From DSWT01 sp036845725 (lineage in GTDB: Bacteria > Chloroflexota > Anaerolineae > B4-G1 > SLSP01): DNA of 20,911 nt. The stretch covers positions 1-20,911 of the forward strand of contig DAIUDK010000102.1 of the NCBI GenBank assembly GCA_036845725.1, written 5' to 3'. Below the pieces are notes generated by a model. It ran no database searches, was not told where the DNA came from, and was given only the letters and a program-made list of their open reading frames with translations. The position numbers were made by a program, and so were the translations under genes. Of this stretch, positions 15,803-20,911 are shown piece by piece. Each line of letters starts with the position of its first letter. Positions within the stretch are counted from its first letter, which is position 1.

Positions 15803-15830
15803 TTGACGATAGCTTATCTAATAATACCAT
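15803..15830 (+). promoter_or_regulatory. Candidate promoter of fmt
   Basis: TTGACG at 15803-15808 and TACCAT at 15825-15830 with a 16-bp spacer fit a sigma-70 promoter moderately well. It lies in the 120-bp divergent spacer between the kinase and fmt and would give a leader of roughly 65 nt. A second -10-like TATGAT at 15892-15897 lies just before the fmt start. Confidence 0.4.
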
Positions 15831-15848
15831 AGGGTTGTGGGGCTGCAA
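15821..15848 (-). promoter_or_regulatory. Candidate promoter of the histidine kinase
   Basis: On the minus strand, TTGCAG (15843-15848) and TATTAT (15821-15826) are separated by 16 bp. It overlaps the -10 region of the candidate fmt promoter, so the two genes could compete for polymerase. Confidence 0.4.
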
Positions 15849-15900
15849 ACGACATTTTTACCTATATCTGTCACTTGCTCCTTATGGACCTTATGATAAA

Positions 15901-16863
15901 ATGTGCAACGTGGAACCGCGAATCGTTTTTATGGGAACACCCGAATTTGCGCTGCCGACGTTGGAACGGCTCGCCTCGCACTATCCGCTCGTTGGTGTGG
16001 TCACTCAACCAGACCGACCTGCTGGACGGGGCCGGCGTGTGGTTGCTTCTCCGGTCAAGGAGTTTGCGTTGGCCGAAGGCATCCCCGTTTTCCAGCCGGA
16101 GCGGTTGCGCCGTATGGAAGCCGTTGAGCGCATTCGCGCCTGGGCGCCGGATTTGATCGTGGTGGCGGCTTATGGGCAGATCTTGCGTCCGTCTGTATTG
16201 GAAATCCCGCGTTTGGGGGTGCTCAACGTTCATGCTTCGTCGCTCCCACGTTGGCGCGGTGCAGCGCCGGTACAGGCGGCGCTGCTGGCCGGGGACACGG
16301 TCACCGGTGTGACCATCATGAAGCTGAATGAGGGGATGGATACCGGCCCTATCGTGGCCAAACGGGAAGTTCCGATTTTGCCGGGTGAAACGGGCGGAGA
16401 GCTGGAAGCGCGGCTTGCAGAACTCGGTGCGCAATTGCTGCTGGAAGTGCTGCCTGATTACATCGCCGGCCTTGTGCAGCCTCAGCCGCAGCCTGAAGAG
16501 GGCGTGACGCTGGCGCCACGTATTCCTACAGAAGCCGCCGGCATCGATTGGGCGTGTTCCGCCATCGCATTGGAACGCCATGTGCGCGCTTTTGCACCTA
16601 CGCCAGGTGCGTTTACGACGTGGAACGGTACGCGACTGAAGCTTTTACGGGGCAAGGCCGTCGCCTATAACGGTGCGGACACGCCTTTGCCAGGTACTGT
16701 CTTTTTATGGAATAAGTTCCCTGCTGTTGCGACTGGAGAAGGCGCACTCGTCTTGTTGCAGGTGCAGATGGCCGGTAAGCGTCCAATGAACGGCGATGCG
16801 TTCGTGCGTGGCAGAAAGGATTTACTGGGGGCCGTGCTTAGCTCCCATAGACCGGGCGAATAA
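15901..16863 (+). CDS. fmt: Methionyl-tRNA formyltransferase
   Basis: A 320-residue protein of typical Fmt length. It formylates initiator methionyl-tRNA with 10-formyl-THF in the cytoplasm. The N-terminus reads RIVFMGTPEFALPTLE. The catalytic block VLNVHASSLPRWRGAAPVQ contains Asn109 and His111, and GVTIMKLNEGMDTGP contains Asp147; all three match the family triad. A C-terminal OB-like domain covers about 205-310. I chose ATG 15901; GTG at 15910 is the alternative. The open frame reaches upstream to 15493, but that part overlaps the divergent kinase and is rejected. The Shine-Dalgarno is poor. def and priA, common neighbours elsewhere, are not seen. Confidence 0.95.
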   Translation: MCNVEPRIVFMGTPEFALPTLERLASHYPLVGVVTQPDRPAGRGRRVVASPVKEFALAEGIPVFQPERLRRMEAVERIRAWAPDLIVVAAYGQILRPSVLEIPRLGVLNVHASSLPRWRGAAPVQAALLAGDTVTGVTIMKLNEGMDTGPIVAKREVPILPGETGGELEARLAELGAQLLLEVLPDYIAGLVQPQPQPEEGVTLAPRIPTEAAGIDWACSAIALERHVRAFAPTPGAFTTWNGTRLKLLRGKAVAYNGADTPLPGTVFLWNKFPAVATGEGALVLLQVQMAGKRPMNGDAFVRGRKDLLGAVLSSHRPGE

Positions 16864-16887
16864 GTAACAGTCGCCCGGTCGGTTTTT
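16850..16887 (+). terminator. Rho-independent terminator overlapping the fmt stop codon
   Basis: GACCGGGCGA (16850-16859) and TCGCCCGGTC (16871-16880) form a perfect 10-bp stem with an 11-nt loop, followed by GGTTTTT. The left arm encodes the last fmt codons, and the TAA at 16861-16863 lies in the loop. Confidence 0.88.
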
Positions 16888-16956
16888 CGATGGTGGGTTT
16901 GTGCGCCTCTGGCGCATATCAATCAAAGCTAATGTTCATGAAACACTATCACTATT

Positions 16957-16962
16957 AGGAGG
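16957..16962 (+). promoter_or_regulatory. Shine-Dalgarno site of yebC
   Basis: AGGAGG four bases before the ATG at 16967. It favours this start over the open frame that begins at 16901. Confidence 0.75.
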
Positions 16963-16966
16963 CTGT

Positions 16967-17734
16967 ATGTCAGGTCATAGCCATTGGCAAACTATTCGGC
17001 GGAAGAAAGAGTCAAACGACGCCAAGCGTGGCGCCGTGTTCACCAAAGTCGCGCGCGAGATCGTCATCGCGGTGCGTGAAGGGGGCGGGGGTGATCCCGA
17101 GAGCAACATCCGCTTGCGTATGATGCTGGAAAAAGCGCGCACCATGGGAATGCCCAGGGATAACATCGACCGCGCCATTCGCCGTGGCGCAGGTGAAGAC
17201 AAAGATGGTGCGGAGATCACGGAAATCACCTACGAGGGTTACGGCCCCAACGGCGTCGCCATCATGATCGATGTGGTTACCGACAACCGCAACCGCGCCA
17301 TCGCTGCTGTGCGTCACGCGCTGAGCCGGGCGGGCGGTTCCATCGCCAGTCCCGGCGCGGTCGCCTGGCAATTCAATCGCAAAGGCGCTATTCACGTCCC
17401 GGCAGATGTCGATTTCGACACCTTGTTCGAGGCGGCGGTCGAAGCCGGTGCGGAGGATGTAGTCCAGGGCGAGGATGAGGATGATCACATCGTTTACACC
17501 GATCCCAGCGACTTGCACGCGGTCAGCAGTCACCTCAAAGAAGTGAGCATTGCGGTAGACGAAGCCAACCTGGTGCTGGTCCCGCAGAACGAGGTGGCGC
17601 TCGACGAGAAAAGTGCCGTGCAGGTTCTCAAACTCATCTCGAATCTGGAGGAATTGGACGACGTGACCCAGGTGTTCTCCAACCTGGAAATGTCGGACGC
17701 AGTGATGTCGGCTTTCGAAGCCGCGATGGACTAG
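16967..17734 (+). CDS. yebC: YebC/PmpR family protein
   Basis: A 255-residue protein that matches the YebC/TACO1 family along its full length. The N-terminus MSGHSHWQTIRRKKESNDAK has the conserved SGHS-W pattern, followed by RGAVFTKVAREI (21-32), NIRLRMMLEKAR (47-58), MPRDNIDRAIRRG (62-74) and YEGYGPNGVAIMIDV (88-102). Members have been described as DNA-binding regulators and, more recently, as translation factors that relieve ribosome stalling, so either role is possible. The open frame begins at 16901, but the family start and the AGGAGG box fix the ATG at 16967. It is the first gene of a yebC-ruvC-ruvA cluster, a common arrangement, and follows the fmt terminator. A small hairpin (TGCGCC-TCT-GGCGCA, 16902-16916) lies in its leader. 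Confidence 0.95.
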   Translation: MSGHSHWQTIRRKKESNDAKRGAVFTKVAREIVIAVREGGGGDPESNIRLRMMLEKARTMGMPRDNIDRAIRRGAGEDKDGAEITEITYEGYGPNGVAIMIDVVTDNRNRAIAAVRHALSRAGGSIASPGAVAWQFNRKGAIHVPADVDFDTLFEAAVEAGAEDVVQGEDEDDHIVYTDPSDLHAVSSHLKEVSIAVDEANLVLVPQNEVALDEKSAVQVLKLISNLEELDDVTQVFSNLEMSDAVMSAFEAAMD

Positions 17735-17748
17735 CCTTTCCCCGTGTG

Positions 17749-18246
17749 ATGCGCGTTTTAGGGATTGATCCTGGCACGGCTATCACGGGATATGCAGTTG
17801 TCGAAGAAACGGGCGGGCGTTTATCGCTGGTGGCCATCGGCGTGGTCGATACACCAGCGAGGACGCCCCTTCCCGTGCGACTGCAGCGCATCTATGCGGG
17901 TCTGCGGGCAGTCATCGCAGATCATGCCCCGGAGACCGCTGCCGTTGAAGAACTCTTCTTCAGCCGCAATACCCGCACAGCAATGTCTGTGGGGGAGGCA
18001 CGGGGTGTCATACTGCTTGCTCTGGCTGATGCTGGTTTGCCAATCGTCGAATACACGCCGATGCAGATCAAACAGGCGGTCACCGGCTACGGCAGCGCCG
18101 ACAAACGCCAGGTGCAGGAGATGGTGCGGTTGCTGCTCTCGCTGCCGGATATTCCTCGACCCGACGACGCCGCCGATGCTGCTGCGGTCGCCATCTGTTG
18201 CTTGCACCGGCTCAAGATGGATGGGCTATTGAAGGAGGGGACGTGA
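17749..18246 (+). CDS. ruvC: Crossover junction endodeoxyribonuclease RuvC
   Basis: A 165-residue resolvase of normal length. It cuts Holliday junctions during recombination and repair, working with RuvAB. The RNase H-like fold shows its four acidic residues: Asp7 in GIDPGT, Glu67 in VEELFF, and Asp140 and Asp143 in DDAADAAAVAICC. MRVLGIDPG is the usual start, so I prefer ATG 17749 over the GTG one codon before. It begins 14 bp after yebC without a clear Shine-Dalgarno, and its TGA overlaps the ruvA ATG by one base (ATGA-like TGATG), indicating translational coupling. Confidence 0.96.
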   Translation: MRVLGIDPGTAITGYAVVEETGGRLSLVAIGVVDTPARTPLPVRLQRIYAGLRAVIADHAPETAAVEELFFSRNTRTAMSVGEARGVILLALADAGLPIVEYTPMQIKQAVTGYGSADKRQVQEMVRLLLSLPDIPRPDDAADAAAVAICCLHRLKMDGLLKEGT

Positions 18247-18812
18247 TGATTGCGCGGTTGGAAGGCCTGGTGCTCAGCGCGGAGGACGGTGTTGCCGTGC
18301 TTGACGTGGGCGGCGTAGGGTTCGCTGTGCATATTCCCCTTACCGTGATGCTTCAGCCGGGAAAGCGGGCAACGCTCTACACCTACCTGCACGTTCGTGA
18401 GAACGAGCTGGCGTTGTACGGCTTCCCCGATCAGGATCAAAAAGATTTGTTCGAGATGCTGTTGGGCGTCTCCGGGGTGGGGCCGAAAGCCGCATTGAAC
18501 GTGCTCGGCACGCTTTCCCCAGATACACTGCGTCGCGCTGTGCTCAATGGGCAGCCCGAGGCGCTTTCTCGCGCGCCCGGCGTCGGCAAAAAGACCGCCG
18601 AGGCCATCGTGTTACACCTCAAAGACAAAATCAAGCGGCAGGGCGTGGCGGTGATGGAGGTTGCCGAGGACGACGCCGACGTGATTGCGGCGTTGACGAC
18701 GCTCGGGTTCAGCATTGTCGAAGCCCAACGCGCACTGCAACAACTGCCGCGCGACGCCAAACTCTCATTGGATGAGAAAATCCGCCAGGCGCTGACGATG
18801 CTTGGCAAGTGA
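18246..18812 (+). CDS. ruvA: Holliday junction DNA helicase subunit RuvA
   Basis: A 188-residue protein, the usual RuvA length. It binds four-way junctions as a tetramer and loads the RuvB motor. The OB-fold N-terminus MIARLEGLVLSAEDG is followed by HVRENELALYGF, then two helix-hairpin-helix motifs, LLGVSGVGPKAAL (about 72-84) and APGVGKKTAEAIVLHLKDK (about 107-125). A C-terminal UBA-like domain (about 142-188) should contact RuvB. The start follows GGAGGGG at five-base spacing and overlaps the ruvC stop. A GTG one codon upstream is an alternative. ruvB is not downstream; an unrelated lipoprotein gene follows after 75 bp without a visible terminator. Confidence 0.96.
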   Translation: MIARLEGLVLSAEDGVAVLDVGGVGFAVHIPLTVMLQPGKRATLYTYLHVRENELALYGFPDQDQKDLFEMLLGVSGVGPKAALNVLGTLSPDTLRRAVLNGQPEALSRAPGVGKKTAEAIVLHLKDKIKRQGVAVMEVAEDDADVIAALTTLGFSIVEAQRALQQLPRDAKLSLDEKIRQALTMLGK

Positions 18813-18887
18813 GAGAGTCTGGCGGTTTTCGTCGGATAGTCTTTAGTTCGTCATTTTTATGACATATCGTTCCCCGCAAACATAGTT

Positions 18888-19841
18888 ATGATGCGTATTC
18901 GTCGGCATCGTGTTCTGCGCGTGTTGCAGTTATTGGCGCTCGCAAATCTTTGCGCGCTGACGGCGTGTCTTCCGCCTGCTCTCCCCCGTGTTATCAAAAT
19001 CGGCCTGGTCGCGCCGTTCGAAGGGCGTTATCGCTACGTTGGCTACGACGCGATCTATGCGGCGCGGTTGGCAGTGCGTGAGATCAACGCAGCGGGCGGT
19101 GTTGGTGGGTGGTCGCTGGAACTCGTCGCTTACGATGACCGCGCCGATCCCGAATTGGCCCGTACGATTGCGCGCAATCTCGTCATCGATCCCGACGTCG
19201 TGGCGGCAATCGGGCATTACCGGCAGGCCAATACCGAGGTCGCCAGCACCATCTACGCTGAGGCGGGAATGCCAATGCTCGCCATCGGCGCGTGGCTCAC
19301 GCCAACGCTTGCCTCTGTGTGGCACGTTGCGCCGTCTCCGGAGCAGATGGCTGGTGCGATGGTCGAAGCAGCGAACATTTCGCCTCTGGCGTCCCCTCCG
19401 ATGGGAGGGGTATTTCCGTTCAATTCTCCCCTGGCGGAAGGGACATTTCTCTTTTCCTCCCTCCCGATGGGGGGGATTGAGGGAGGGGATGTGTGGCGTG
19501 AGGGAACGTTGTTTGTCACGCCGTATCCCTTGCCACGAGATCTCCCCGGCCTGGAAGCGTGGGACGCAGCCTATCACGCTGTTGGGCCACATGTCCCGGA
19601 TCCTGGCGTCTACGCACTGCCCACCTACGAGGTGGTTTACGCGCTCGCCGAGGCTATTGCGACGGCAGTGGAGGCGGGACAGCCTTTGCGCGCTGGCGTG
19701 GCGGCAGCGTTGTCTGGTGTGCGTCATGAAGGCGCGCTGGGAACGATCACGTGGGACGCGATGGGTTACTGGCAAGATATGCCGTTGTATGTGTACATCT
19801 GGGAACAAGCGGGTGTCCGCTTGGTAGACAGTAGACGGTAG
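18888..19841 (+). CDS. Type I periplasmic-binding lipoprotein, shortened and repeat-containing
   Basis: A 317-residue protein of the branched-chain amino acid (LIV-BP) solute-binding family. A lipoprotein signal ends in the lipobox ALTAC with Cys27. Lobe 1 is clear: IGLVAPFEGRYRYVGYDA (38-55), AVREINAAGGVGG (62-74), LVAYDDRADPE (79-89), VVAAIGHYR (104-112), MPMLAIG (128-134). After residue 163 comes a repeat-derived stretch (about 165-202, SPPMGGV and SLPMGGIEGG words), then EGTLFVTPYPLPRDLPG (205-221) and a C-terminal helical part. Family members are usually 370-400 residues, so about 90 residues of lobe 2 seem missing and the protein may not bind ligand. The last residues LVDSRR and the stop come from another repeat. 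No permease or ATPase gene is nearby. It could be a decaying gene. The start is ATG 18888 or 18891; no good Shine-Dalgarno is seen. Confidence 0.78.
   Translation: MMRIRRHRVLRVLQLLALANLCALTACLPPALPRVIKIGLVAPFEGRYRYVGYDAIYAARLAVREINAAGGVGGWSLELVAYDDRADPELARTIARNLVIDPDVVAAIGHYRQANTEVASTIYAEAGMPMLAIGAWLTPTLASVWHVAPSPEQMAGAMVEAANISPLASPPMGGVFPFNSPLAEGTFLFSSLPMGGIEGGDVWREGTLFVTPYPLPRDLPGLEAWDAAYHAVGPHVPDPGVYALPTYEVVYALAEAIATAVEAGQPLRAGVAAALSGVRHEGALGTITWDAMGYWQDMPLYVYIWEQAGVRLVDSRR
19390..19488. repeat. Intragenic palindromic GGGAGGGG-type repeat in the lipoprotein gene
   Basis: The segment holds CCCCTCC-GATG-GGAGGGG (19393-19410) and CCTCCCTC (19456-19463) paired with GAGGGAGG (19479-19486), with a related CTCCCCTGGCGGAAGGGA between them. 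It encodes the in-frame words SPPMGG, SPLAEG and SLPMGG and interrupts the binding-protein fold. Confidence 0.8.
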
Positions 19842-19880
19842 ACAGTAGACGGGAGATTAGGAGACGGGAGACGAGGGAAA
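19823..19880. repeat. Word repeat GGTAGACAGTAGAC at the gene junction
   Basis: GGTAGACAGTAGAC occurs twice in tandem (19823-19836 and 19837-19850), followed by GGGAGATTAGGAGAC and GGGAGACGAGGGAA variants. The first copies supply the last codons and the TAG stop of the lipoprotein. The final GAGGGAAAGG lies where the Shine-Dalgarno of the next gene is expected. The inverse of the word (GTCTACC) appears at 20350-20396. Confidence 0.9.
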
Positions 19881-19884
19881 GGCG

Positions 19885-20911
19885 ATGCAGCGGATTGGGT
19901 TGACGGGTAAAGAGAAGGTGCTGGTGGGGGTGTGCCTCGCTGCGTTTGCGGCGCTCGTGATTCGTAACGCCTGGCTCTCCGATGACGCCTACATCACCTT
20001 CAGGACGGTCGATAACTTCGTCAACGGTTATGGACTTACGTGGAACGTTGCCGAGCGGGTGCAGTCGTATACGCATCCGTTGTGGATGTTCCTCTTGTCG
20101 GCGGTGTATTGCTTCACACGGGAGATTTTCTTCACCAGCTTGATCCTCTCGGTTGGACTTTCACTGGTTGCAGCGAGCCTCGTCGCGTTTCGCGCTTCGC
20201 GCTCGGTGTGGTTGGCGTGCGCGGGCCTTGCCGTGCTCACTTTGTCGAAAGCCTCCGTCGATTACGCGACCTCCGGCCTGGAAAATGCACTGGCGCATCT
20301 GCTGCTGGTCGCTTTCTTCTTGATTTACCTGAACATAGATTCCACTTCCCCCCGTCTACCGTCGCGCGAATCTTCGCGCTCCGCCTACCGTCTACCTACG
20401 CTCTTCTGGCTCTCCTTCCTTGCCGCCCTCGGCATGGTCAACCGCGCAGATATGCTGTTGCTCTACGCGCCGGTCATCCTGTACGCGCTGATCAAGGCGC
20501 GCAGCGTGAAAGCCGTTGGCGTCGTGGCGCTCGGGTTCTTGCCGTTCGTCCTCTGGGAGCTGTTTTCGCTTTTCTACTACGGATTCCCGTTCCCCAACAC
20601 AGCCTATGCCAAGCTGACCTCGGCGTTGATCAGCCGCCAGGATTTGATGATCGAGGGGCTGCATTACCTGCACAACTCTCTGCGGGCTGACACGATCACG
20701 TTGTTCGTCACCGGCCTGGGGATGCTCGTTCCCTTTTTCACCCGCGAATGGCGCAAGCTGCCCGTCGTCGCGGGGATGGCGCTGTATCTGCTGTACGTGA
20801 TCGACGTCGGTGGGGATTTTATGAGCGGGCGCTTTTTCACCGTGACGTTGTTCACCGCCGTGATGCTCATGGTCAGTAGCCCCCAACTGGCCGAAAAGCG
20901 AACGCTGCAGG
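19885..20911 (+). CDS. GT-C-like membrane glycosyltransferase (3' end missing)
   Basis: The frame is open from ATG 19885 to the window edge (342 residues). It has several hydrophobic segments, for example about 11-29, 65-80, 84-102, 109-121, 133-150, 172-186, 189-203, 210-231 and 272-286. After the first segment comes WLSDDAYITFR (30-40), with Asp33-Asp34 resembling the acidic motif of GT-C polyprenol-phosphate sugar transferases, then NGYGLTWNVAERVQSYTHPLW (47-67). Near the end is DVGGDFMSGRFF (307-318), a pattern of the same family of DDAY-type membrane proteins. It probably adds a sugar from a polyprenyl phosphate outside the membrane; donor and acceptor are unknown. It follows the lipoprotein by 43 bp of repeat. 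Residues about 152-171 come from an inserted repeat, in a loop between two predicted membrane segments. Confidence 0.8.
   Translation, partial: MQRIGLTGKEKVLVGVCLAAFAALVIRNAWLSDDAYITFRTVDNFVNGYGLTWNVAERVQSYTHPLWMFLLSAVYCFTREIFFTSLILSVGLSLVAASLVAFRASRSVWLACAGLAVLTLSKASVDYATSGLENALAHLLLVAFFLIYLNIDSTSPRLPSRESSRSAYRLPTLFWLSFLAALGMVNRADMLLLYAPVILYALIKARSVKAVGVVALGFLPFVLWELFSLFYYGFPFPNTAYAKLTSALISRQDLMIEGLHYLHNSLRADTITLFVTGLGMLVPFFTREWRKLPVVAGMALYLLYVIDVGGDFMSGRFFTVTLFTAVMLMVSSPQLAEKRTLQ
20350..20396. repeat. Intragenic GTCTACC word repeat with palindromic core
   Basis: CCGTCTACCGTC at the left and CCTACCGTCTACC at the right flank the perfect palindrome GCGCGAA-TC-TTCGCGC (20364-20379). The word is the reverse complement of GGTAGACGG at 19823-19850. 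The encoded stretch (SPRLPSRESSRSAYRLPT) is in frame and falls in a hydrophilic loop of the membrane protein. Confidence 0.85.

Noticed and set aside
15493..15900. N-terminal extension of the fmt frame by 136 codons
   Set aside because: It runs antisense through the kinase gene; Fmt similarity begins only after 15901.
18930..19808. 292-codon open frame antisense to the lipoprotein gene
   Set aside because: Arginine-rich, no family motif, and it mirrors a clear coding frame on the plus strand.
20040..20690. 216-codon plus-strand frame inside the membrane glycosyltransferase gene
   Set aside because: The overlapping frame from 19885 has clear membrane segments and family motifs; this one has none.

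Overview
The window looks like part of a moderately GC-rich chromosome of a Chloroflexota bacterium, probably Anaerolineae-like. This placement is an inference. It rests on a YLPLTLKN motif in a secreted peptidase (a motif I associate with extracellular proteins of this phylum), a serine hydroxymethyltransferase carrying an extra segment in its substrate loop, and many short 'word' repeats in intergenic DNA and in-frame inside genes. No database search was possible.

Left part (1-9638, all minus strand). Reading in the direction of transcription, a secreted subtilisin-like peptidase is followed 31 bp later by a tight glycerol catabolism cluster: glycerol kinase (glpK), a GlpA-type FAD glycerol-3-phosphate dehydrogenase and a second FAD/NAD oxidoreductase, with gaps of 2 and 8 bp. 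Next come a GH63-like (mannosylglycerate hydrolase-type) glycosidase and a sugar phosphate isomerase/epimerase that runs off the left edge. The cluster would convert glycerol to glycerol-3-phosphate and dihydroxyacetone phosphate. The glycosidase could feed it from a glycosylated glycerol or glycerate.

Middle (9639-13131). A 271-bp spacer leads into a 1057-residue plus-strand fusion of serine hydroxymethyltransferase and aminomethyltransferase (GlyA-GcvT). Between the two enzymes lies a segment that aligns without gaps to the N-terminal half of the GcvT part but lacks its Asp-Asp pair. A strong hairpin terminator closes the gene.

Right part (13132-20911). A minus-strand soluble multi-GAF/PAS histidine kinase is divergent from fmt. 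After an fmt terminator that overlaps the stop codon come yebC, ruvC and ruvA. These are followed by a shortened type I periplasmic-binding lipoprotein and a GT-C-like membrane glycosyltransferase cut by the right edge.

The most unusual signals are (1) the short-period repeats, in seven places and four of them inside otherwise intact genes at predicted linkers or loops; (2) the GlyA-GcvT fusion with an apparently inactive internal GcvT-like module; and (3) a Cys-to-Asp change in the predicted [2Fe-2S] site of the GlpA-like enzyme. I found no rRNA, tRNA, CRISPR array, transposase or phage gene, and no gene-free stretch longer than 300 bases.
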